Source of the DNA: JAJDFU01 sp964641965
GTDB lineage: Bacteria > Bacteroidota > Bacteroidia > Chitinophagales > Saprospiraceae
Direction of reading: 5' to 3'
NCBI GenBank assembly: GCA_964641965.1
Contig: CAZXLD010000096.1
Location: 1 to 6,211 of the forward strand
DNA length: 6,211 bases
Made by a program: the position numbers and the translations under genes. The notes beneath the pieces were generated by a model. It searched no databases. It was not told where the DNA came from and worked only from the letters and a program-made list of their open reading frames with translations. This document shows, in pieces, positions 1-6,193 of this stretch (positions are counted from its first letter, which is position 1; every line of letters begins with the position of its first letter).

Positions 1-18
1 ATATAGGTTGTCCGTCCA
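1..18. repeat. Left copy of 18-bp terminal direct repeat
   Basis: ATATAGGTTGTCCGTCCA at the left edge is identical, in the same orientation, to the last 18 bases of the window. It runs straight into the first heptamers of the left array. It could be one member of a dispersed intergenic repeat family, or end redundancy of the assembled piece. The identity is seen directly; its meaning is not resolved. Confidence 0.85.
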
Positions 19-110
19 CCGTGTACCGTCCACCGTCCATCGCGCAGCGAGCATCTACAGTATCACGTATCGAGTATCGAGTATCGAGTATCGAGTATCG
101 TACAAATATC
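10..110. repeat. Drifting 7-bp tandem repeat array (left)
   Basis: Read on the plus strand in steps of seven from position 14, the units are GTCCACC, GTGTACC, GTCCACC, GTCCATC, GCGCAGC and GAGCATC (to 55). A 9-base unit follows (56-64), then ACGTATC (65-71) and four perfect GAGTATC copies (72-99). A longer degenerate unit, GTACAAATATC, ends the array at 110. The period stays at seven while the unit changes from GTCCACC to GAGTATC; the terminal C is constant. The array lies 38 bp downstream of the last gene's stop codon. Short-period intergenic repeats of this kind are known in several Bacteroidota and cyanobacteria; the function here is unknown. Confidence 0.85.
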
Positions 111-147
111 TTTACATGCATCCCTGGCTCACCTTCTTAAACAGGAA

Positions 148-396
148 TTATTCCACGATGTGGTCCTCTAAATCCTTTCCTAGCCGAATATCATCTAGTC
201 GATCTCTGCATTTCTGGCAATGCCCCAAATGAGAAACGATGGTCCGACGCTTATCGCTATTGGATTTCAACCGCCCGTAGAACAGGTCGCGCAGTTCATC
301 ATCATCCGGGCATCGGTATTGATGGGCTATTTGAATGATAATACGAATAGCCAGGAAGGCCATCAAAAGGCTAAGTACCAATAAAACAGAAGACAT
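148..396 (-). CDS. Small membrane protein with C-terminal ZAS-like zinc-binding motif, candidate anti-sigma factor
   Basis: From the ATG at 396 the product is 82 residues. Residues 1-24 form one very hydrophobic helix. It is followed by a charged domain with C29, H56, C60 and C63, spaced C-x26-H-x3-C-x2-C, the pattern of zinc-binding anti-sigma (ZAS, zf-HC2) domains such as RsrA. Basic residues just after the helix put the zinc domain in the cytoplasm. The gene lies downstream of an ECF sigma factor, so an anti-sigma role is likely but inferred. The domain follows the helix, whereas most ZAS factors have it before. The start is uncertain. A TTG at 447 overlaps the upstream stop as TTGA and would give 99 residues. 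An ATG at 573 would give 141 residues and a possible second helix, but overlaps the barrel gene by 130 nt. ATG at 396 is preferred because it leaves a normal 47-nt gap and a complete helix. The C-terminus is short, ending about 19 residues after the last Cys. Confidence 0.72.
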   Translation of the reverse strand: MSSVLLVLSLLMAFLAIRIIIQIAHQYRCPDDDELRDLFYGRLKSNSDKRRTIVSHLGHCQKCRDRLDDIRLGKDLEDHIVE

Positions 397-443
397 AAGG
401 CCGACGAATGCTGCAGCTTGAAGATACAGCCTTCCATCGGGAA

Positions 444-1655
444 TCAACGAAATTGCCAGCGCAAGCCCAAAGACAAATGGCTGGGCTGAAGCGAATAGCC
501 ATCCGTTTGGCTCATGTCCACCAGTGTTTGTTGCCAGACGGCCCCTAGTTGAAATTCCGGACTCATACGCCAATACAAACCAGTCTGAATTACGGGTTCC
601 CAGGTTTTGAAACTCAGCTCCTGGAATTCAACACTGGGATTGAAGGTTGGTGCCGAGGGTGTGGAAGAAGGAACGAAAGCATCATCGTTGGCCAACGCAT
701 AAGGCGAAAAATAATTCAACTGAAAGCCACCTTCCAACCGAATGGCCGGATGAGGCCGAAAAGCTCCTCCCAGCAGTAACCCAACCCGGTGGACTGCCAG
801 ATCCTCATCAGACTGTAGAAGGGTGTAGCGGGTGATAGTTGGGGAACTCGGATCCATTGAATCCTCTACTGAAATGATAGGACCTTGTTCTAATGCACCA
901 GATCCCAGCCGATTCCACTGATAGCCCATACGCGTCCAAAGGCTCCATTTGGAATGCAATAGGTATTCGCCTTCCACGCCAAACCATCCGGTAAATTGGG
1001 GGTGAGCTAAGGCGACTCCAGCACCAGTTGCGATACCCCAGCTCCAGCGCCTGGGCTTTTGTAGTACAATCGATGGACCAGTTGGGTTTGCCGCCTGTAT
1101 GCCGACATTTAATTCCGGTAGAATAAATCGTCGGTCAAGCAATTCGTACAATTGGGTGGATCGTTTAACTGGTTGTTCTCCCGTGAATGGTGGCAATACC
1201 TGATTGGTTGTTTGGGCGGATATTAATTCACGTTCGCTCCCTCTTTTCTCTCCTCCTACCGATGCTAGTAGCTGATCTTGAATCGCTGGACCAGGCCCAG
1301 TCGATTCGGGTTCTCTTTCCTGACCAGTATCCGTACCAAGAAGATCATTGCTGAGGACCTCAGCTGGGATTATCGCCGAAATGGAAGTCATTTTCTCAGT
1401 ATCGGATGACTGGGCAATGGTTAGGTTATTTTGCTGAGGTGATGCATTGGCAACAGAAGGATCAGCAAAGGATGAACGATATACCTTTTCAGTATCGAGC
1501 GCCAGCAGTCCCGGCAACAAAAACAGTACAATCAGGATCCTCCAGTTTTTCCAAAAAGGCATGGCTGCCGTAAGGGGCATTTCTTTGTCCAACAGGACTT
1601 TCATCTGCTCCCAGCCCCGATCGATAAACTCCTCATTGATGTCGTTATATGGCAT
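444..1655 (-). CDS. Sigma-associated single-helix membrane protein with C-terminal beta-barrel-like domain
   Basis: The product is 403 residues in four parts. Residues 1-37 form a short tail with W15, M18 and LDKEMP at 22-27, a tail style I associate with proteins encoded next to ECF sigma factors in Bacteroidota. Residues 38-53 are a membrane helix. Residues 54 to about 200 form a polar, low-complexity linker rich in Q, S, T, P and E. Residues about 203-403 alternate aromatic and small residues as in outer-membrane beta-strands, ending LSLGLRWQFR. There is no cleavable signal peptide, so the tail should stay in the cytoplasm with the rest outside the inner membrane. The ATG lies inside the end of the sigma gene (11-nt overlap, ATGCCATATAA), which implies translational coupling. 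A likely role is a membrane partner or anti-sigma factor linking an envelope signal to the sigma factor; this is inferred. Whether the C-terminal domain really inserts into the outer membrane is unknown. Confidence 0.82.
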   Translation of the reverse strand: MPYNDINEEFIDRGWEQMKVLLDKEMPLTAAMPFWKNWRILIVLFLLPGLLALDTEKVYRSSFADPSVANASPQQNNLTIAQSSDTEKMTSISAIIPAEVLSNDLLGTDTGQEREPESTGPGPAIQDQLLASVGGEKRGSERELISAQTTNQVLPPFTGEQPVKRSTQLYELLDRRFILPELNVGIQAANPTGPSIVLQKPRRWSWGIATGAGVALAHPQFTGWFGVEGEYLLHSKWSLWTRMGYQWNRLGSGALEQGPIISVEDSMDPSSPTITRYTLLQSDEDLAVHRVGLLLGGAFRPHPAIRLEGGFQLNYFSPYALANDDAFVPSSTPSAPTFNPSVEFQELSFKTWEPVIQTGLYWRMSPEFQLGAVWQQTLVDMSQTDGYSLQPSHLSLGLRWQFR

Positions 1656-2193
1656 GATGATGATACTGTTGAATGAGTGCTTTCATTTTTTTTCGTGCTT
1701 CAGAGAGATGCCATTTTGATGTTCCAATACTGATTCCAAGCCGTTTGCCAATTTCTTCGTGGGTAAATCCTTCAATGGCAAACAAGCAGAAAACCTCCCG
1801 GGACGCCGGGGGTAATTTCTCCGTTAGATCCAATAAATCTTCGTAGTATAAATTGCTCAAAGCACCTTCGGGCAAAGGGGTATCGTAATCCTGAAATTCA
1901 AGGAACCATACCTTGCTTTTTTCCGAGCGAAAATGATCGGACAATGCCCGAAAAACAATTCTACGAACCCATCCCTCCAGTGATCCTTTCCCCTGGAATT
2001 GATCAATTTTTTGGAATACCTTCAAAAATCCCCGGTTGATAATATCCAATGCTAATTCCCGGTCGGTAGTGTACCGGAAGACCATACGCAACATCTTTTC
2101 CGCATACCTGCGGTAAAAATATTCTTGTGCCTTGCGATCATTCGCTCGGCATCCCATCAATAGTTCTTCTTCGCTAATGGTATCTTCCGCCAT
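1645..2193 (-). CDS. ECF-type RNA polymerase sigma factor (sigma-70 family)
   Basis: At 182 residues this is the usual ECF sigma length. Region 2 spans about residues 12-90: an amphipathic start (LLMGCRANDRKAQEYFYRRY), then RYTTDRELALDI, then GKGSLEGWVRRIVF at 68-81, involved in core binding and -10 recognition. Region 4 spans about 123-175 (LPPASREVF, then the helix-turn-helix THEEIGKRLGISIGTSKWHL), which reads the -35 element. There is no region 1.1 or 3, as expected. Where relatives often have Q-[DE]-x-F after the DI motif, this protein has NRGF at 53-56, a mild departure. It starts 25 nt after the barrel gene's stop, with AAAGGG close before the ATG, and its end overlaps the next gene by 11 nt. 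It probably directs transcription of envelope genes under control of the membrane proteins encoded downstream; target promoters cannot be read from this window. Confidence 0.95.
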   Translation of the reverse strand: MAEDTISEEELLMGCRANDRKAQEYFYRRYAEKMLRMVFRYTTDRELALDIINRGFLKVFQKIDQFQGKGSLEGWVRRIVFRALSDHFRSEKSKVWFLEFQDYDTPLPEGALSNLYYEDLLDLTEKLPPASREVFCLFAIEGFTHEEIGKRLGISIGTSKWHLSEARKKMKALIQQYHHHAI

Positions 2194-2218
2194 ACCCTTT
2201 CAGGTAAGTTTGTAATCC

Positions 2219-3001
2219 CTAAAATACAAGCCCAAATCGGAACGTGAGTCGTTGAAACACAAGATCTTGCTTCGTAACCGCATCCCACACTTCCTCCTGG
2301 GTATAACTGGCCCATTGAAAACGATAACCTAAATCCAGATATGTATTCAGTCCGGAAGAGCCACCCAGCCTGAGGCCAATGGACGGGTGAACCAGTGCTC
2401 CACCTCCCCCTTCAATAATAGCTTCGCTTCTTTTTTTCAAACTTTTTCCATAACCGGCTTCCAGTTGGTAAAACGGACTGACCTTTCGAGTCAACATATA
2501 ACCCCGGATCCGAGCAAAAACAGGTACAACACGAAAAAAATCATTCAAGGTGTACCGCTCATAACCCACTCCAATACCGGTTTCCAGCCATCGATTCCAC
2601 CGCAAGCCAATCACCCCAGACACACCGCCTCCCAGTACCGGCTCACCAAGCGTACCTCCATGGTAGGTAGCAACAGCCACATCTCCAAACCAGCCACGCT
2701 CCCGAAAAGAATAGGATCTCGCTGGTTTCCGCTTCCTGTACTTGGCTTTGTAATCCCGGTAGGGCATAATTCGATCCAAATGATAGGCCTCAATATTTAA
2801 AATCCGACCACTCCCCAATCGCACAATTACCTTTTCTCCATATTCATAATTGAGTAATCTACCCCTGATCACGCTACTATCTTTTAAGATGACAGCGTAG
2901 TAAGGGTCGTAATTTGACTGTGCCCAACTCCAATTGGTATATAGCAGCAAGCACGCCAAAAAACCTGCCATGAATACTATCGAAACGAAATTTGGTTTCA
3001 C
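2219..3001 (-). CDS. Exported protein with N-terminal small beta domain and outer-membrane-barrel-like C-terminus
   Basis: The product is 260 residues with no specific function recognised. Residues 1-27 are a signal peptide (K2, hydrophobic core, cut probably after SWA at 25-27). Residues about 33-82 form a compact beta domain (YAVILKDSSVIRGRLLNYEY, then a G-S-G turn and LDRIMPY) resembling the 'LKDGSVIRGRL' Sm/SH3-like modules found on Bacteroidota envelope proteins. A basic linker rich in K and R follows (85-102). Residues 103-260 contain repeated strands with glycine and aromatic girdles and end RLTFRFGLVF, with the terminal phenylalanine typical of outer-membrane barrels. The start is GTG, only 4 nt after the lipoprotein stop. 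The next ATG (2971) would remove the basic n-region of the signal peptide, so GTG is preferred. It is probably co-transcribed with its neighbours and sits in the outer membrane beside the lipoprotein. Confidence 0.82.
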   Translation of the reverse strand: MKPNFVSIVFMAGFLACLLLYTNWSWAQSNYDPYYAVILKDSSVIRGRLLNYEYGEKVIVRLGSGRILNIEAYHLDRIMPYRDYKAKYRKRKPARSYSFRERGWFGDVAVATYHGGTLGEPVLGGGVSGVIGLRWNRWLETGIGVGYERYTLNDFFRVVPVFARIRGYMLTRKVSPFYQLEAGYGKSLKKRSEAIIEGGGGALVHPSIGLRLGGSSGLNTYLDLGYRFQWASYTQEEVWDAVTKQDLVFQRLTFRFGLVF

Positions 3002-3005
3002 CTGA

Positions 3006-4283
3006 TTATGGGTTTTGTGTGGGTATAAGGCTCAAAAACTGAGGTTGGGACCGGTCGGAGATATCGTATTGATGCAACCCATCTGTCCCGATCACGATTG
3101 CCAAATCGCGTTGGGGAAGAGTGATTATGTCAATAGCTGAAAGACCTCCGAGTTGATTGACAGGACCATTTCCAATTGCAGCAAGGGAGCTTCGATCAAA
3201 AATCTTTAGCCCCTGATCATCTTCGCACAAGTACAACCACTCTTCTGCAATGGATAAACCAATCGGATGGTGCATTTGGAAGCTTCGGAGAAGCCTCGGA
3301 TTATCCAGGTCAGTGATGTCTACCACATCCAATTGGTTAATAAAGTTTTGGCATTCGGTTCCGTCCCGAAGGGTCACATAGGCTCTATTTCCACTGATGA
3401 ATACCGGATCGCATGCACGTGCGTGCTGGAAAACGCTTCTCAAGCTTGGTTCAGCCCGGTCGGTAGCATCCAGGATATACATCCCGTCATTTGCCCCCAA
3501 AAACAAGTGCTCTCCATATGGGAAAATAGTTTCAATACCCCAATTTAAGTGCACCATCCCCTGAGAGGACGGGCTTGCGGGATCAGCTAAGGAAAACACT
3601 TGTAAAGAGCTCTCATCGACGGTATACAACCAACTGTCCATTATCGTAAAGCGAGCCAAGGAGCCTCCTGTACCAATCTGTTGAGCCGGAACTGCGTTCG
3701 GAACCGCTGAAACTTCGCCCCTGAGGAAGGTACCCCCTTGAAAAAACACCCAATCATCTGTCCAACCAGGCGTTTCGCAGGGAATTTCCACACTAGTCTG
3801 CGTAGACTCATAATAGAGCAGGAACCCGAGTTCGGTATCCTGGAATTGATTTTGGAAAACCCCTTCTTCACGATGGATCAGGTCCGGATTACCCGGATCT
3901 GCCAGGGAAAAAGTAAGTAGATCGGGACCATTGTCCGCATAAAGCATGTGGTTGCGTACGGCCAAATCTACATTTCCCGGAATAGATAAAAACTTGAGTG
4001 GCACTGGATTTGCGGGATTCGTATTGTCATAAAGATGGATACCCAAATGAGGCTCATTAACAAACAAATAATTCAGATAAGTATAGATTTTCCCGGAGGT
4101 GGCCATGGGTTGCGGCTCTTCCAGTGTAATGGTACGCAGCTCTTCGGGCTGCATCCATACAGGTATAAATTCGGTATACGTCTGCACTGCCTCACACTTA
4201 TCCTGGAGGCAAGACGAAAAGGTAAGGGAAAACATAGCTGCGAAGGCTATGATCACCAATCTGGGTGTAGGGTGTGTTTTCAT
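3006..4283 (-). CDS. LVIVD-repeat beta-propeller lipoprotein
   Basis: From the ATG at 4283 the product is 425 residues. Residues 1-25 form a lipoprotein signal peptide (MKTHPTPR, hydrophobic stretch, FSSC) with lipidated Cys25. Seven segments of the LVIVD type (hydrophobic strand, then D-x-[ST]-[DN]-x2-x-P) begin near residues 81, 121, 226, 267, 317, 358 and 402, for example LYDNTNPANP, LTFSLADPGNP, VVDITDLDNP and QYDISDRSQP. That number fits one seven-bladed propeller. The N-terminal part (GKIYTYLNYLFVNEP, IPGNVDLAV, MLYADNGPDLL) is what I recall of a conserved uncharacterised Bacteroidota surface lipoprotein family. An upstream ATG at 4325 would add 14 residues ahead of the signal peptide and is less likely. 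The gene is 69 nt from pgi and 4 nt from the barrel gene, suggesting that it opens the envelope operon. It has no catalytic motif; a binding or scaffold role at the outer membrane is inferred. Confidence 0.88.
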   Translation of the reverse strand: MKTHPTPRLVIIAFAAMFSLTFSSCLQDKCEAVQTYTEFIPVWMQPEELRTITLEEPQPMATSGKIYTYLNYLFVNEPHLGIHLYDNTNPANPVPLKFLSIPGNVDLAVRNHMLYADNGPDLLTFSLADPGNPDLIHREEGVFQNQFQDTELGFLLYYESTQTSVEIPCETPGWTDDWVFFQGGTFLRGEVSAVPNAVPAQQIGTGGSLARFTIMDSWLYTVDESSLQVFSLADPASPSSQGMVHLNWGIETIFPYGEHLFLGANDGMYILDATDRAEPSLRSVFQHARACDPVFISGNRAYVTLRDGTECQNFINQLDVVDITDLDNPRLLRSFQMHHPIGLSIAEEWLYLCEDDQGLKIFDRSSLAAIGNGPVNQLGGLSAIDIITLPQRDLAIVIGTDGLHQYDISDRSQPQFLSLIPTQNP

Positions 4284-4331
4284 GAGCAGAAGGAATTTAT
4301 CAGGCCTAGACGGCACCTCGCTCATGAAAGG

Positions 4332-4348
4332 TTGGGTAAAAGACCCAA
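4332..4348 (-). other. Small inverted repeat between pgi and the lipoprotein gene
   Basis: A perfect 6-bp stem (TTGGGT / ACCCAA) with a 5-base loop begins 4 nt after the pgi stop codon. In the minus-strand transcript it is followed by CCUUUC rather than a U-run, so it is a poor intrinsic terminator. It may serve as a weak 3' end or processing structure, or be chance. Confidence 0.3.
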
Positions 4349-4352
4349 AAAG

Positions 4353-6005
4353 TTATCGCATTGCCTTGTACCGATTGATCAAAGCATTGGTAGATGCATC
4401 ATGCGACTGGACGGATTGATCATCTTCCAATTCCGGTAATATCTTGTTGGCCAACTCTTTGCCTAACTGTACACCCCATTGATCAAAGCTGAAAATATTC
4501 CAGATTACCCCTTGTACAAAAATTTTGTGTTCGTACAGGGCAACTAACATTCCCAATGTATGTGGCGTCAACTGCCGGATTAAAATAGAATTGGTGGGCC
4601 GGTTTCCCTCAAATACCATGAAAGGTAGCCGGGCTTCAATCTCAGCTTCTGTTTTACCAGCCTGTGCCAGCTGAGCTCGAACCTGATCCGCTGTTTTCCC
4701 CATCATCAAGGCTTCTGTTTGGGCAAAAAAGTTGGATAACAACATTTGATGGTGCATCCCGACAGGATTATGGCTAGTAGCAGGAGCAATAAAATCACAG
4801 GGGATTATTTTGGTACCCTGGTGGATTAATTGATAAAAGGCGTGCTGCCCATTCGTGCCGGGTTCACCCCAAATAATGGGGCCAGTTTCGTAGCCCACTG
4901 CTTGGCCATCTCGGGCAATGGATTTTCCGTTACTTTCCATATTCACTTGCTGAAAATGTGCGGCAAAGCGATGCAAGTATTGATCATATGGAAGAATGGC
5001 TTCCGAAGCAGCCTCAAAAAAGTTGTTGTACCAGATTCCAAGCAAGGCCAGGATGACCGGCATATTTTCATTTAGGGGCGCGGTTCGAAAATGTTCATCC
5101 AGCTCGAAGCAACCATCGAGCAGCTGTTCGAAATGATCAAAACCGATCAGACTTGCAACTGAAAGGCCTACGGCAGAGCAAAGAGAATACCTTCCTCCTA
5201 CCCAATCCCAGAACACAAACATATTTTCAGGCTGGATCCCGAAATCACGAACACCTTTTGTATTGGTCGATACCGCGACAAAGTGCTTGGGCACATGCGC
5301 TTCACTCCCGGCCTGTTCTACAAACCAAGCTCTGGCGGTATGAGCATTAGCCATGGTTTCCTGCGTCGTAAAGGATTTGGACGCAATAATAAAGAGGGTG
5401 GTTTCCGGGTTAACCTTTTTTAGGGTTTCTGCGATATGCGTCCCATCCACATTGGAAACGAAATACCCTTGAATGCCATCCTTCCAATAGGGTTTAAGGG
5501 CTTCTGCTGCCATTACCATCCCCAAATCAGATCCCCCGATACCTATGTTGACGATCGTATCAATGGGTTTCCCGGTATAGCCTTTCCAGTTCCCATTCTG
5601 AATGGCCTCCACAAATTGCTTCATCTGTTCAAGCACCGCATGTACGACAGGCATCACATTCTCCCCGTCCACAGACATCGGTCGATCACTTCGATTGCGT
5701 AGCGCTACATGGTATACCGCACGATTTTCTGTTTCATTTATCCGGTCTCCTGAAAATAGCTTTTGGATTGCTGCTTCAACCTGACATTCCTGTGCCAGCT
5801 GCATTAGCAGGTCCAGGGTTTCTCCGGTAATTCTATTTTTTGAATAATCGAGGAAAAAGTCAGGGCCGATAGCGAGTGCAAATTGCTCAGCTCTGGCGGA
5901 GTCTTGCTCAAACCATTCCCGCATATGCTTATCGCGTATAGCCTGATAATGGGATTCAAGAGCCTTCCAGGCATTGGTTTCTTGTGGGTTTTGTCGGTGC
6001 AACAT
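4353..6005 (-). CDS. pgi: Glucose-6-phosphate isomerase
   Basis: This cytoplasmic enzyme interconverts glucose 6-phosphate and fructose 6-phosphate in glycolysis and gluconeogenesis. At 550 residues it matches the usual length of the long bacterial/eukaryotic form (about 550). The phosphate-binding segments are IGIGGSDLG (154-162) and SKSFTTQET (209-217). Family signature 1 is DWVGGRYSLCSAVG (267-280) and signature 2 is IWNIFSFDQWGVQLGK (501-516). The catalytic residues expected from the family are present: Glu357 in NMESNGK, His388 in GTNGQHAF and Lys516 in LGKEL. It appears intact, with no frameshift. The start at 6005 fits the family N-terminus (NPQETNAWKALESHY at 6-20). It is followed by a 69-nt gap before the lipoprotein gene, so it is probably a separate housekeeping unit that may read through into the downstream genes. 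Confidence 0.98.
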   Translation of the reverse strand: MLHRQNPQETNAWKALESHYQAIRDKHMREWFEQDSARAEQFALAIGPDFFLDYSKNRITGETLDLLMQLAQECQVEAAIQKLFSGDRINETENRAVYHVALRNRSDRPMSVDGENVMPVVHAVLEQMKQFVEAIQNGNWKGYTGKPIDTIVNIGIGGSDLGMVMAAEALKPYWKDGIQGYFVSNVDGTHIAETLKKVNPETTLFIIASKSFTTQETMANAHTARAWFVEQAGSEAHVPKHFVAVSTNTKGVRDFGIQPENMFVFWDWVGGRYSLCSAVGLSVASLIGFDHFEQLLDGCFELDEHFRTAPLNENMPVILALLGIWYNNFFEAASEAILPYDQYLHRFAAHFQQVNMESNGKSIARDGQAVGYETGPIIWGEPGTNGQHAFYQLIHQGTKIIPCDFIAPATSHNPVGMHHQMLLSNFFAQTEALMMGKTADQVRAQLAQAGKTEAEIEARLPFMVFEGNRPTNSILIRQLTPHTLGMLVALYEHKIFVQGVIWNIFSFDQWGVQLGKELANKILPELEDDQSVQSHDASTNALINRYKAMR

Positions 6006-6025
6006 GGAGAAGTTGGTTTTGACGG

Positions 6026-6054
6026 TAAAGGTAGCCCATCTTGCTACAATTCAA
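6026..6054 (-). promoter_or_regulatory. Possible Bacteroidota-type promoter for pgi
   Basis: On the minus strand, TACCTTTA (6033-6026) resembles the Bacteroidota -7 element TAnnTTTG except for its last base. A TTG (6054-6052) lies 18 nt upstream, where the -33 TTTG element would be. The implied leader before the ATG at 6005 would be very short, about 14 nt. This is a pattern match only. Confidence 0.25.
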
Positions 6055-6098
6055 TCGAATCATCAGCCTTGATTTCTTGCCAATAGCTCCACCCTGTC

Positions 6099-6189
6099 GA
6101 GTGGCGAATGTCAAATGTCAAGTTGCGAGTGCGGGGTGTGGAATGACGAGTTGCAAATGGCAAATGTCGAATGGCAGATGGTGTACGTC
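6099..6189. repeat. Drifting 7-bp tandem repeat array (right)
   Basis: Thirteen uninterrupted heptamers can be read on the plus strand: GAGTGGC, GAATGTC, AAATGTC, AAGTTGC, GAGTGCG, GGGTGTG, GAATGAC, GAGTTGC, AAATGGC, AAATGTC, GAATGGC, AGATGGT and GTACGTC. The consensus is about RARTKNC, with the phase held over 91 bp. The array sits upstream of pgi, about 45 bp beyond the possible promoter. The unit differs from the left array but the period is the same. The rest of 6006-6211 shows no gene. Confidence 0.82.
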
Positions 6190-6193
6190 CCTG

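Noticed and set aside
10..110. Left and right repeat arrays as CRISPR arrays
   Set aside because: Units are 7 bp with no spacers, no 24-40 bp repeats and no cas genes nearby.
8..232. Plus-strand open frame of 74 codons across the left repeat array
   Set aside because: It is made largely of translated heptamers, ends inside the antisense of the zinc-motif gene and has no recognisable domain.
2219..3001. Cys17 of the GTG-started exported protein as a lipidation site
   Set aside because: The preceding FLA is a poor lipobox, hydrophobic sequence continues after it, and a normal signal-peptidase site follows at SWA.
3641..3871. Minus-strand open frame within the lipoprotein gene
   Set aside because: It lies wholly inside the LVIVD gene in another frame and lacks any domain or signal; treated as a shadow.
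4284..4325. Upstream ATG at 4325 as the start of the LVIVD lipoprotein
   Set aside because: It would put 14 extra polar residues before a complete lipoprotein signal peptide that begins at the ATG at 4283.
4332..4348. Hairpin after pgi as a Rho-independent terminator
   Set aside because: The stem is only 6 bp and is not followed by a U-run on the minus-strand transcript; on the plus strand it is followed by A residues.
4035..4439. Overlapping plus-strand open frames (4035-4439 and 4099-4419)
   Set aside because: They are antisense to the lipoprotein and pgi genes with no recognisable protein features.
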